Counted from the first letter of the stretch, positions 1-6,961 are shown. The stretch: DNA of 12,109 bases from an uncultured Clostridia bacterium (GCA_947302865.1 CAMYWS010000020.1:1-12109), one strand, 5' to 3'. A program made the numbers and translations. The notes: generated by a model not told the origin, from the sequence alone.

Positions 1-666
1 TCCGGCACGACGGCGGACGCCGGGTACAGCACGTACCTCGAAGCGATCGCGGACAAACGGTTCGACGCCATGCTCACGTACGCAGGCGAGAATGAATACG
101 GACTTCGATCGGATCTTGCAGGCGGCGAGGCGTATCCGTACGTCGGCGGGTCGCTGCTTACGGAGAACGCGCTGAAAACCTCAACGGCAGGCAGCGCCGT
201 GTTCGACGGGGATCGCATGGCCGGCGTGCTGGACGGCAGGCACACGATGGAGACGCTGATGGTGACGGACGCGTTCCGAAAGGGCGTGATGCGCTTTTCG
301 CTGCCGGACGGAAGCTCTCTGGACGCGACCGTCTATCGCATGCGCGCGCCGAAGATACGGCTGAAAAACGGCGAAGCGACCGTCGAGCTGTTTCTGGAAG
401 CGGATATCCTCGAACCGGCACATGGTTCGATGGATCGGGAGGAATTGAGAGAATTGATAAAAGAACAGCTCGAAACGGAGCTTTCGGCTGTCCTATCCGT
501 ATTGCAGCGCGTGAACAGCGACGCAATGGGCTTCGGACGGTTCCGCGCAAAGCAGTTCAGAACGGCGTCGGCATGGGAGGCGTGCGACTGGAAAGCGGAG
601 TACCGATCGCTTAAGGTCACGTTTTCGGTGACGCTGATGCTCTCGCACGACCCGGAAAGGGAGTGA
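1..666 (+). CDS. Ger(x)C family spore germination protein, C-terminal 221 residues (5' end outside window)
   Basis: The reading frame is open from base 1, so the gene starts upstream; 221 residues remain of a family usually about 350-400 long. Ger(x)C proteins are membrane lipoproteins that form the C subunit of nutrient germinant receptors (GerA/GerB/GerK type) in the spore inner membrane. The visible part has the family's GSAVFDGDRMAGVLDG strand early on, equivalent to the usual G-(T/S)-A-V-F-K-x-x-K-(L/M)-x-G-x-L segment. An acidic amphipathic helix follows (around the REELRELIKEQLETEL residues). Near the end come VNSDAMGFGR, matching the common D-x-x-G-F-G motif, and a closing beta strand rich in V/T. 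The lipoprotein signal and N-terminal domain cannot be seen. The A and B subunit genes are expected upstream. The family call is from motif recognition; which receptor it belongs to is unknown. Confidence 0.82.
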   Translation, partial: SGTTADAGYSTYLEAIADKRFDAMLTYAGENEYGLRSDLAGGEAYPYVGGSLLTENALKTSTAGSAVFDGDRMAGVLDGRHTMETLMVTDAFRKGVMRFSLPDGSSLDATVYRMRAPKIRLKNGEATVELFLEADILEPAHGSMDREELRELIKEQLETELSAVLSVLQRVNSDAMGFGRFRAKQFRTASAWEACDWKAEYRSLKVTFSVTLMLSHDPERE

Positions 667-670
667 TCGG

Positions 671-841
671 ATGCTTCTGTTTTTCGGCATGCAGCTCGTC
701 CCGATGGCGTACGGGATCCTGTATCTGGTCCACAGCTTCCGAACGCGGAGGCGGGGGCAGGCGTTTGCGACGCTTGCGCTTTTACTGTCGCTGCTTGCCG
801 CGCTGTCCGTTCTTGCGTGGGAATTTCTCGCTGCGCCGTGA
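671..841 (+). CDS. Small two-helix membrane protein downstream of the gerC-type gene
   Basis: This 56-residue reading frame begins with ATG four bases after the germination gene's stop and ends just before a terminator, so it is almost certainly co-transcribed with it. The predicted protein is very hydrophobic. One segment covers about residues 2-20 (MLLFFGMQLVPMAYGILYLV), then a basic turn (R24, R26-R28), then a second segment covers about residues 31-53. The arrangement suggests a helical hairpin with the Arg-rich loop in the cytoplasm. The AAAGGGAG stretch at 657-663, inside the end of the preceding gene, is a suitable ribosome binding site. I do not recognise a family. Small membrane proteins do occur in germination operons (GerD-like or extra subunits), but linking this one to germination rests on position only. 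Confidence 0.6.
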   Translation: MLLFFGMQLVPMAYGILYLVHSFRTRRRGQAFATLALLLSLLAALSVLAWEFLAAP

Positions 842-847
842 ACATAA

Positions 848-874
848 AAAAGCCGCCTTTTCGGCGGCTTTTCT
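848..874. terminator. Bidirectional rho-independent terminator between the germination operon and the GntR gene
   Basis: The arms AAAAGCCGCC (848-857) and GGCGGCTTTT (863-872) pair perfectly around a 5-base loop. There is a T run on the + side, and A846-A851 supplies a longer T run on the - side. It lies between two converging genes (ends at 841 and 886), so it probably serves both. Confidence 0.9.
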
Positions 875-885
875 GTGATGAAAGT

Positions 886-1554
886 TCAATGAACGCTTTC
901 GGGGATCAGCGCGGCGGCATCCATGATATGCGCCTGCAGAAGCGTTACCGCTTCGTCGGCGTCGCCCGCCTTGCAGGCGGCAAGGATCTTTTCGTGCTCC
1001 ACGACGGATACTTCGCGCTCGGCGGCGTCGCCGTAGAAGCCGGATCGCAGATAGCGGTTGATGTTCGCCTGAATGATCTCCATCAGCATGTCCGCGATCG
1101 GATTGTTCGCTTTCGCGGTCAAAACCTCGTGGAAACGGATGTTCAGATTCTCGGAAGCGATCGTGTCGCTGACCTTGCGCTGTTCCTCGAGGATCGCGTC
1201 CAGCGCGGCAAAATCCTCTTCCGTCATGTGCGGAACGGCTTCTCTGAGCGTCGCGACGGAGATCGCTGCACGGACCTTCATACAATTGATGAGCATTTCA
1301 CGTGAAAGCTCCGTGACCGTCGCGCCGCGGTTGGCGTGGATCGTCACGAGATGCTGCGCTTCGAGCTGACGGAGCGCTTCTCTGACCGGAATGTGGCTGA
1401 CGTTCAGCGCGGCGGAGATCTCATCCTGCTTCAGCTGCATGCCGCCGGGAAGAGCGCCGTTTACGATGCCGGCGCGCAGAACGCGGTACACCCATTCCTG
1501 CGTTCCGAACCCTTCACGATTTTCAACGTTGGCTGCAAGTGCCTTGTAATCCAT
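886..1554 (-). CDS. GntR family transcriptional regulator, FCD subfamily (FadR-like)
   Basis: The 222-residue protein has an N-terminal winged helix-turn-helix (about residues 16-80) with the typical recognition helix VSHIPVREALRQLEAQHLV and wing region TIHANRGATVT. An all-helical FCD ligand-binding domain follows (about 85-212). FCD domains usually bind a metal through Asp/Asn and three His residues; candidates here are N138, H142 (in RFHEVL), H187 and H209. The Asp is therefore Asn. Such regulators typically respond to organic acids or sugar acids and often repress neighbouring catabolic genes, but none lies beside it here, so the effector is unknown and it may act at a distance or on itself. 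The start at MDYKALAAN is preferred over an upstream in-frame extension because GGAGAG lies 8 bases before it. Confidence 0.9.
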   Translation of the reverse strand: MDYKALAANVENREGFGTQEWVYRVLRAGIVNGALPGGMQLKQDEISAALNVSHIPVREALRQLEAQHLVTIHANRGATVTELSREMLINCMKVRAAISVATLREAVPHMTEEDFAALDAILEEQRKVSDTIASENLNIRFHEVLTAKANNPIADMLMEIIQANINRYLRSGFYGDAAEREVSVVEHEKILAACKAGDADEAVTLLQAHIMDAAALIPESVH

Positions 1555-1562
1555 TTTTCTCA

Positions 1563-1568
1563 CTCTCC
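1563..1568 (-). promoter_or_regulatory. Ribosome binding site of the GntR-family gene
   Basis: GGAGAG on the - strand, 8 bases before the ATG at 1554. It fixes the start there rather than 16 codons upstream, where the frame is also open. Confidence 0.8.
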
Positions 1569-1606
1569 ATTTTAGTATTACGGCAACATAACAATTACCC
1601 ACGTAT

Positions 1607-1635
1607 AATATAATATAAATTCATCCATTCGTCAA
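1607..1635 (-). promoter_or_regulatory. Sigma-A type promoter of the GntR-family gene
   Basis: On the - strand a -35 of TTGACG (1635-1630) is separated by 17 bases from a -10 of TATATT (1612-1607), in a strikingly AT-rich patch within a GC-rich window. Transcription would start near 1600, giving a leader of about 45 bases. A short inverted repeat, TCAAC-C-GTTGA (1632-1642), overlaps the -35 and could be an operator. Confidence 0.75.
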
Positions 1636-1661
1636 CCGTTGATTTGCAAAAATATATTATT

Positions 1662-4007
1662 TTAAGGCAGGAACGTAAGCGAATGCTGCACAAAGATCAT
1701 CCGCTTTCCGCTTGCGCGGCCGCAGACGGGCGTACCGTCGATCTGAAGCGCGGGGTGGACGGGAACGACGTAATAGGCGTACGTGCCGTTCAGCCGGACG
1801 ACCGGATCGGAATACCGGACGGGGTAGGCGGCGTTCTCAAAGGTTGTGAGCAGGATCGAAAAACCGTCTCCGTCTTCGCGGTAGAGCCGGTAGTGCACAT
1901 AGCGGGAGGGCGGGGTAAAGGCGATCTCGGCGACGTCGTTATTCAACGTGACGGTAAGATCGGTCGGCGGGTCGGGGATCTGCCAGTATTCGGTGACGGC
2001 TTTCGGCTCCGTGCCGCGCACGAAGTATTCCGAAACAGCGAACGCTTCCGGCGTGAGACTTCCCGCAAGAACGGCGATGTGTTCATTTTCGAGCGTCGTC
2101 TTGTCGAGCGCAACGGAAACGACGCTGTCCGGAACGGTGAAACCCGGCGCGTTTCCGTCCGGATACAGCGCGGAAAAGACCTCGGACAGCAGCATGGCAG
2201 GGTACGTCCCGCCGCCGCAGTCCTTCGGCAGACAGCGTCCGCTTTCCGCGTCGTCGAATCCCATCCAGACGACGGCGGCGTAGTCGGGATTATAGCAGGC
2301 GAGCCAGATGTCGCGGTTGCCGGTCTCGTCGCCGACGGTGCCGGTCTTTGCGGCAAGCGGGACCGGGATCGAGGCGAGCTGGCTTGCGGTACCCGTCTTT
2401 GCCACGTTCACAAGCAGCGAGGTCAGCACAAACGCGCTGCCCTCGGACATGACGCGCAGTTCCTCCGGCGTGTGCCGAAAAAGCTCCGTACCCGCGCGAT
2501 CGGTGATCCGCGTGACGACGTACGGCGCGCGATAGACCCCGCAGGAGGCGAGCGCCGCGTATGCGCCGCACAGCCGGTACGGCGACACGCCGTAGGTGAA
2601 TCCGCCGAGCGCGAGCGTCAGCGAATCGTCGCGCACGTCAAACGGGATGCCGAACCGCGCCGCAAACGATTTGCAGCGCGCAACGCCGAGATCGCGAAAC
2701 AGCAAAACGGCGGGGATATTCAGCGACCGCGTGACCGCCTCGCGCATCGTGACCCATCCCGAATAGCGCCCGTTTGCGTTCTTCGGCGTATAATCGCCGA
2801 AATCGACGGCGTCGTCAAGCAGCATGGTCGCGGCGGTACAGCCCGATTCGAGCGCGGGCGCGTAGACGAGGATCGGCTTGATCGCGCTGCCCGGCTGCCG
2901 GCGGATGCGTGTTGCGCGATTGAAGCCGAGCGCCGGTTCGCTGTTTCGCCCGCCCATGATGGCGGACACACCTCCGGTCTTCGCGTCGATCAGCACCAGA
3001 GCGCCTTCCGCGGATTCGTGTTCATATGTCGGAAAATACGCGTCGTTCGAGAACGCGTTCGACGCGATGCGCTGCGCGTTCGGGTCGAGCGCCGTTTCGA
3101 TCGTAAGACCGCTTGTCAGCAGGGTATCGAGATCGCAGTTCAGGATCCGGCACGCTTCGGTCAGGGCAAGGTCGATATAGGAATCGTGCTTCTGCTTCTG
3201 TGTGTCGGAGATCAGGACGAGCGGCTCCGCCTTCGCTTCGGCGGCGGCGTTCGCGTCGATCATGCCGTACCCGACCATCAGGTCGAGGATCACGCCGCGC
3301 CGGCCGACGGACGCTTCGGGACGGAGATGCGGCGCGTAGGTCGCGGGGGATTTCAGAACGCCCGCCAGAAGCGCGCTCTCGGCAAGCGTCAGCTCGCTTG
3401 CGTGCACGCCGAAATAGCCCTCTGCGGCGGCTTCGATGCCGTAATACCCGCCGCCGAAATAGACGCGGTTCAGGTAGCATGCAAGGATCTCGTCCTTGGT
3501 AAGAAGCTGTTCGAGCCGGTAGGAGAGAATCGCCTCGTCCACCTTGCGGCCGAGCGTCTTTTCCGAGGAAAGGTGCGTGAGCTTGATGAGCTGCTGCGTG
3601 ATGGTGCTTGCGCCTTCCACGTAGGAACCGGCGCGAAGATCGTTCAGCGCCGCGCCTGCGATGCGGATGAGATCGAAGCCGGGATGGGAATAAAACCGCG
3701 CGTCCTCGGCGGCAAGGAAGGCGTTTCTGACGTGATCGGGAAGCGTATCCAACCCGATCGAAACGCGGTTTTCATGCAGGTACAGCCGGGAGACGACCGC
3801 GCCGTCGCGATCCCTGACGAGCAGCGTTTCCTCGGCCGCGTAAATCTTTTCGAGATCGAGCATGTGCCACGCGTCCTGCGAGAACAGCCAGACCGCGCCG
3901 CAGAGCAGCGGTGTGAAAACCAGCAGCAGAACGGCGCGCAAAAAACGCCGACGGCGGCGTCGGCGGTACAGACTTCGATAGGTTCGGATGGCTTTTTGCT
4001 CGCACAT
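1662..4007 (-). CDS. Class A penicillin-binding protein (glycosyltransferase 51 plus transpeptidase)
   Basis: A bifunctional peptidoglycan synthase of 781 residues that would polymerise lipid II and cross-link stem peptides outside the membrane. A short cytoplasmic tail with seven consecutive arginines (R15-R21) precedes one membrane helix (about 23-43). The GT51 domain (about 60-230) carries EDARFYSHPGFD with catalytic Glu101, EGASTITQQL (131-140), the GRKVDEAILSYRLEQ helix with Glu158, and LNRVYFGGGYYGIEAA. The transpeptidase domain (about 330-625) carries SAIK with nucleophile Ser374 and Lys377, SLN (428-430), and KTG (554-556) in AAKTGTVGDE. A C-terminal fibronectin III-like domain (about 678-755, starting DPPTDLTVTL) follows. 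All catalytic motifs are intact. It is the last gene of a four-gene - strand unit, 29 bases after the preceding gene. No strong ribosome binding site is visible at this start, so coupled translation is possible. No clear terminator separates it from the GntR-family promoter downstream. Confidence 0.95.
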   Translation of the reverse strand: MCEQKAIRTYRSLYRRRRRRRFLRAVLLLVFTPLLCGAVWLFSQDAWHMLDLEKIYAAEETLLVRDRDGAVVSRLYLHENRVSIGLDTLPDHVRNAFLAAEDARFYSHPGFDLIRIAGAALNDLRAGSYVEGASTITQQLIKLTHLSSEKTLGRKVDEAILSYRLEQLLTKDEILACYLNRVYFGGGYYGIEAAAEGYFGVHASELTLAESALLAGVLKSPATYAPHLRPEASVGRRGVILDLMVGYGMIDANAAAEAKAEPLVLISDTQKQKHDSYIDLALTEACRILNCDLDTLLTSGLTIETALDPNAQRIASNAFSNDAYFPTYEHESAEGALVLIDAKTGGVSAIMGGRNSEPALGFNRATRIRRQPGSAIKPILVYAPALESGCTAATMLLDDAVDFGDYTPKNANGRYSGWVTMREAVTRSLNIPAVLLFRDLGVARCKSFAARFGIPFDVRDDSLTLALGGFTYGVSPYRLCGAYAALASCGVYRAPYVVTRITDRAGTELFRHTPEELRVMSEGSAFVLTSLLVNVAKTGTASQLASIPVPLAAKTGTVGDETGNRDIWLACYNPDYAAVVWMGFDDAESGRCLPKDCGGGTYPAMLLSEVFSALYPDGNAPGFTVPDSVVSVALDKTTLENEHIAVLAGSLTPEAFAVSEYFVRGTEPKAVTEYWQIPDPPTDLTVTLNNDVAEIAFTPPSRYVHYRLYREDGDGFSILLTTFENAAYPVRYSDPVVRLNGTYAYYVVPVHPALQIDGTPVCGRASGKRMIFVQHSLTFLP

Positions 4008-4036
4008 ACCGACAGTATGCCGCGCAAGCGTCGTAC

Positions 4037-4573
4037 CTATGCGCGCGGGAGCAGAAACCGGCGAACGCGCTTCCGGTATGCTTTCAGCGAAAGCTGATAC
4101 GCCGCGTCAAGCAAAAAGAGAAAGAGCAGCAGCCCGAGCCCGATCAGCGCCGTGATCAGCGGCGAAAACACCGCAGCAAGCTCGACACCGAGAAAATGCA
4201 GTCCGAAAACGACAAGCGCGGTCCACACCACGGCGATCCCGACGGGCAGCAGCGTTGCAAGGCGTTTATCCTTGAGATCCCGCATGGCGTGACGCAGGGG
4301 AATGTACGGCGCAAGAACGCAGACGAACGCGAGCCACGCGTAATGCGGCACGGGCAGAAACAGCACGATCGCGGCGATCAGCACATCGCAGACGATCGCG
4401 TATCCGTACAGGCGTTCTTCGCAGAGCGGCAGCATGCAAAGCGCAAGCGGCAGGAAAAAGAGCAGCGCAAAACAGCCGGTCCGTTCCGCGGCGCACAGCA
4501 GCAGAAGACCGAGGAACCCGCACATCGGCACGAGCCGGACGGGAGACGGTTGTCGTTCGTTTCGCATCGTCAT
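4037..4573 (-). CDS. Polytopic membrane protein of unknown function
   Basis: This 178-residue protein starts at an ATG that overlaps the preceding gene's stop (ATGA), so it is probably translationally coupled to it. A second ATG two codons on is the alternative start. It has five or six predicted membrane segments, roughly at residues 14-28, 33-51, 57-75, 78-93, 106-127 and 133-157. A charged cytoplasmic-looking loop (RHAMRDLKDKR, 94-104) lies between the fourth and fifth, and the tail is strongly basic (KAYRKRVRRF). I recognise no family or catalytic motif. It sits between a SLOG protein and a peptidoglycan synthase, so a role in envelope assembly or in localising its partners is possible, but that is inferred from position alone. 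Confidence 0.75.
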   Translation of the reverse strand: MTMRNERQPSPVRLVPMCGFLGLLLLCAAERTGCFALLFFLPLALCMLPLCEERLYGYAIVCDVLIAAIVLFLPVPHYAWLAFVCVLAPYIPLRHAMRDLKDKRLATLLPVGIAVVWTALVVFGLHFLGVELAAVFSPLITALIGLGLLLFLFLLDAAYQLSLKAYRKRVRRFLLPRA

Positions 4574-5034
4574 ATCCGAAGGACCGTAAGTCCTTTCGCC
4601 TCCGCCATTTTGAGCGTCTGCGCAGAACCGCTGCGGCTTCTGCGCACGTATGCAATGCAGACCTCGGAATCGTTCACCATGCGCGTGTTCCGTTCGCGCA
4701 TGCATCCGGGATGGTACGTTTCGGACAGATACAGCACCTCGTCCGCCTCGTTTTTCAGCCGCTGATAGCGCAGCATATCGGCGGGGGAAAAGGCGTTCGC
4801 CTGCCCGCGGTACGGGACGTAGACCGAAAGCGTGACGGACGGATCGACCTTTTTTCGCGCAAGGATCCATTCGCCCGCCAGAAGATCAAAGCCCTTTGCG
4901 CCGCCGACGATAAAGCGGCGGCAGCTCATCCGGATCGCGTCTTCGATCGCCGCTTCCAGCGAAGCAAGCAGCGCGTTGTACGCATCCGAATCAAGCGCAG
5001 GCAGATCGCGGTGCCCGGTAAAGCAGCAGGTCAC
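4570..5034 (-). CDS. SLOG domain protein, YpsA/DUF1273-like
   Basis: This 154-residue Rossmann-like protein resembles the YpsA/DUF1273 branch of the SLOG superfamily, whose members are thought to bind nucleotide or ADP-ribose-like ligands. Visible family features are the opening strand with CCFTGHRDLP (residues 3-12), the Gly-rich FIVGGAKGFDLLAGE (41-54), RNTRMVNDSEVCIAYV (115-130), and the SGSAQTLKMAEAKGL ligand-loop helix (135-149). The frame is open upstream to 5190, but that part lies inside the preceding gene. The GTG at 5034 starts the conserved strand and overlaps the preceding stop as GTGA, with AAGGGGG 7 bases before it. It ends in an ATGA overlap with the next gene. In Bacillus, YpsA has been linked to cell division, which would suit the PBP neighbour; the ligand here is unknown. 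Confidence 0.85.
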   Translation of the reverse strand: MTCCFTGHRDLPALDSDAYNALLASLEAAIEDAIRMSCRRFIVGGAKGFDLLAGEWILARKKVDPSVTLSVYVPYRGQANAFSPADMLRYQRLKNEADEVLYLSETYHPGCMRERNTRMVNDSEVCIAYVRRSRSGSAQTLKMAEAKGLTVLRI

Positions 5035-5873
5035 GGGAGCACCCCCTTTTGCATCGTGCGGCCGTGCAGCAGCCGCAAGAGCGTTTCCCGGTCGTCCGTG
5101 TCGAACGCCGTGATCAGCGCGACGGCGAGCGTTTTTGCTTCGTCCAGAAGCATCGGAACGCTTTCGGTTCGCACGCGCTCCGGTTCCCACGGCGAAGTCC
5201 AGCTGCTGCGCGCAAGGTTCATGCAGCCGTCCGGGTCCTCGTGATTCGGTCCGATCAGAAAATCGGATAAGGCGCCGGGCTTTTTGAACAGGCGCTCAAA
5301 GAATCGCAGAAAGCGATAGCGGCGGTTTTTCGGATCGTACAGGAACGGTATAACCCTTCTGTATTTTCGGACGCCGCGTACGTATGCGCCTGCAACGTCC
5401 GCGCCGCAGAGCATTTTCGAAGTGTCCGCAAGCAGCGCGTCGATCGGTTCGGGATCCCCGCTTGCAGCAAGCAAAGCCCGGTAGGGGAAAGCGTCTTTCG
5501 TTTCCGAATAGACGACCGAGTCGATCACACCCTCAAAACGCGAATGTGCGCTGCCGGGATGCGCCGCGTCGACATAAGGATGGACGGTGCCGTCCAGCGC
5601 GATATGCGTCAGAAATCCGTAGAGATACGGACGCAGGGACGCGTCGGCTTTTTCGGAAAGCGCGGAAAACAGCACGCCGCAGTCGAGCCCGTGCAGGACG
5701 TTGCCGTGCTTTTTTTGATGCGGTATAAACGGCGTCGGCGGCAGGCGGTCATAGAAATAATAATCCGGACCGAGACAGCCGAGGAGATAGAGATCCCCGA
5801 GCGAAGCGAGCGGCTTATTGACCGCTTCGGCGACGCGCGCGCCGAACAGAAGATGCGTACATACGTTTGGCAT
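5031..5873 (-). CDS. Zinc-dependent phospholipase C family protein
   Basis: The 280-residue protein belongs to the zinc-dependent phospholipase C/S1-P1 nuclease-like family (Pfam Zn_dep_PLPC type). It opens with MPNVCTHLLFG, close to the usual MPxxxTHxLFG start of this family in Clostridia. It continues with LGCLGPDYYFYDRL (31-44), then HGNVLH (56-61) and GFLTHIALDGTVHPYVD (86-102). The His/Asp residues H7, D37, H56, H61, H90, D94 and H98 are the likely zinc ligands. No signal peptide is obvious, so it may be cytoplasmic; the substrate is unknown and need not be a phospholipid. The frame continues upstream to a TTG at 5951, but the family start is the ATG at 5873. No ribosome binding site precedes that ATG; an extended -10 lies 6 bases upstream instead. 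It is the first gene of the four-gene - strand unit. Confidence 0.85.
   Translation of the reverse strand: MPNVCTHLLFGARVAEAVNKPLASLGDLYLLGCLGPDYYFYDRLPPTPFIPHQKKHGNVLHGLDCGVLFSALSEKADASLRPYLYGFLTHIALDGTVHPYVDAAHPGSAHSRFEGVIDSVVYSETKDAFPYRALLAASGDPEPIDALLADTSKMLCGADVAGAYVRGVRKYRRVIPFLYDPKNRRYRFLRFFERLFKKPGALSDFLIGPNHEDPDGCMNLARSSWTSPWEPERVRTESVPMLLDEAKTLAVALITAFDTDDRETLLRLLHGRTMQKGVLP
5042..5048 (-). promoter_or_regulatory. Ribosome binding site of the SLOG gene
   Basis: AAGGGGG on the - strand, inside the last codons of the phospholipase-like gene and 7 bases before the GTG at 5034. It supports the GTGA-overlap start over the longer open frame. Confidence 0.6.
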
Positions 5874-5879
5874 ACGGAT

Positions 5880-5908
5880 ATCATACCATATTTTCCCGAT
5901 TTTGTATC
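5880..5908 (-). promoter_or_regulatory. Possible extended -10 promoter of the phospholipase-SLOG-membrane-PBP operon
   Basis: On the - strand TGG-TATGAT (5888-5880) forms a TGn-extended -10, with a poor -35 GATACA (5908-5903) 17 bases upstream. The predicted transcript would begin at or next to the A of the ATG at 5873, which would make the message nearly leaderless. This would explain the missing ribosome binding site. Confidence 0.4.
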
Positions 5909-5957
5909 CGTTTTGCGGAGTTTTTTTAATCTTTTTGTAAACGAAATGCAAAATCGC

Positions 5958-5985
5958 TTCCGATTTGCAAAATGCGTGCTAAAAT
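5958..5985 (+). promoter_or_regulatory. Possible extended -10 promoter of the amidase-like gene
   Basis: TGC-TAAAAT (5977-5985) is a TGn-extended -10 differing from TATAAT at one base. A weak -35 TTCCGA (5958-5963) lies 16 bases upstream. Transcription would start near 5992, about 30 bases before the ATG at 6024, divergently from the - strand operon. Confidence 0.5.
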
Positions 5986-6006
5986 GGAATAACAGGAAAT
6001 GATCGC

Positions 6007-6014
6007 GGAGGTGG
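6007..6014 (+). promoter_or_regulatory. Ribosome binding site of the amidase-like gene
   Basis: GGAGGTGG, 9 bases before the ATG at 6024; a strong match to the anti-Shine-Dalgarno sequence. Confidence 0.75.
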
Positions 6015-6023
6015 AGCAAACCC

Positions 6024-6947
6024 ATGAAACGTATCAAAAACAGGAGAAAACATTTTCAGATCACGAATCCTTTGGGATTTTCGCTGTTCTGCGCGATGAT
6101 CATTCTGGTCATCGGGCTGATCGTCGGCGTTATCTTTTTGGCAAAAGGCGGATACATCAAGCAGATGCTCACCTGCGCAAAGTCGGAGCTGAACGGAGAA
6201 CGCGCCGTACCCACGCAGGAGGCGGAAGCGACTCCCGCGCCGGAACTGACGGACGAGCCGTCTCTTGCGCCGACGGAATCCGTCGAGGAAACGCCGGACG
6301 TCGGAACACCCGTTCCGGAAACCCCGACCCCGCCGCCGCTTGAGCCGGAAACGCCGGACCCTGCCGCAACGTACGATCCGAAACGCGATCCGAACGCGCC
6401 GCTTGCCGGCGTCACGATCGGTCTTGACCCGATGCGCGGCGGTTCGAAGAATAAAGCCGAGGGAGAATACGATCTTGCGTTTGCCAACGCGCTCGGCGAA
6501 TTCCTCGAATCCAAAGGCGCGACGGTCGTCATCACACGAGAGAACAACAACGAGCTGAGCACCACCAAGCGCGCGAAGATCATCAAGGACGCCGAATGCG
6601 ACATCGCGCTGCGGCTGTTCTGCAATCACATCTCGGCAAAAACGTCCGGCTGCTTCGTGGAAGGGACGAAAAGCAATCTGGACTTCGCACAGCTTCTGAT
6701 CGACGAATACTCGGCTGCGACCGGTATCCCGAAGCAGAAGGGCAGCAATAAGAAGGACGGCGTCGAAAAGGTCAGCAACAGCGACGACCAGGTATCGTCC
6801 AAGTGCGGATGCCCGTGCGTGCGGATCATCCTGGGCAACTGGGACAACAAGAGCGAACGCGCAAACCTGCAGGACGAGGCGTTCCAGCAGAAGATGTTCG
6901 AAGGGATCTATGAGGCGTTTCTGAAACAGCTGAACAAGGCGGAATAA
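6024..6947 (+). CDS. Membrane-anchored amidase_3-like protein, probably catalytically inactive
   Basis: The 307-residue protein has a basic N terminus (MKRIKNRRKH), one membrane helix (about 18-41), an extracellular Pro/Thr/Glu-rich linker (about 60-125) and a C-terminal domain (about 126-305) with the fold signature of N-acetylmuramoyl-L-alanine amidases (amidase_3/CwlV type). The landmarks align. TIGLDPMRGG (131-140) matches the usual LDPGHGG. GEYDLAFANAL (147-157) matches the E-x-D-x-N-L-A segment with zinc ligand Glu148 kept. LRLFCNHIS (196-204) matches S-I-H-x-N-A. PCVRIILGNWDN (264-275) matches P-A-V-L-V-E-L-G-F-x-x-N. Zinc ligand His is Arg138, the second His is Phe199, and the catalytic Glu is Ile269. 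The length and all strands look intact, so this is not a decayed gene but probably a pseudoenzyme, perhaps binding peptidoglycan. GGAGGTGG at 6007-6014 supports the start. Confidence 0.8.
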   Translation: MKRIKNRRKHFQITNPLGFSLFCAMIILVIGLIVGVIFLAKGGYIKQMLTCAKSELNGERAVPTQEAEATPAPELTDEPSLAPTESVEETPDVGTPVPETPTPPPLEPETPDPAATYDPKRDPNAPLAGVTIGLDPMRGGSKNKAEGEYDLAFANALGEFLESKGATVVITRENNNELSTTKRAKIIKDAECDIALRLFCNHISAKTSGCFVEGTKSNLDFAQLLIDEYSAATGIPKQKGSNKKDGVEKVSNSDDQVSSKCGCPCVRIILGNWDNKSERANLQDEAFQQKMFEGIYEAFLKQLNKAE

Positions 6948-6961
6948 AGAAACCGAAAACA

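Noticed and set aside
2340..2403. Two AKTGT motifs 17 residues apart in the PBP (residues 536-540 and 553-557), suggesting a duplicated transpeptidase motif.
   Set aside because: The first falls where class A PBPs have a conserved V-x-x-G-T-G-x-x-A segment before the true KTG, so it is a normal element that happens to read KTG.
1644..4097. An 817-codon open frame on the + strand running antisense to the whole PBP gene.
   Set aside because: It is a by-product of high GC and codon bias. The translation is Arg/Gly/Asp/Val-rich with no domain or motif, while the - strand frame has every PBP motif.
4574..4870. An upstream in-frame extension of the 178-residue membrane protein by about 99 codons.
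   Set aside because: It overlaps the well-supported SLOG gene in another frame and has no membrane or domain features; the ATGA overlap start is better.
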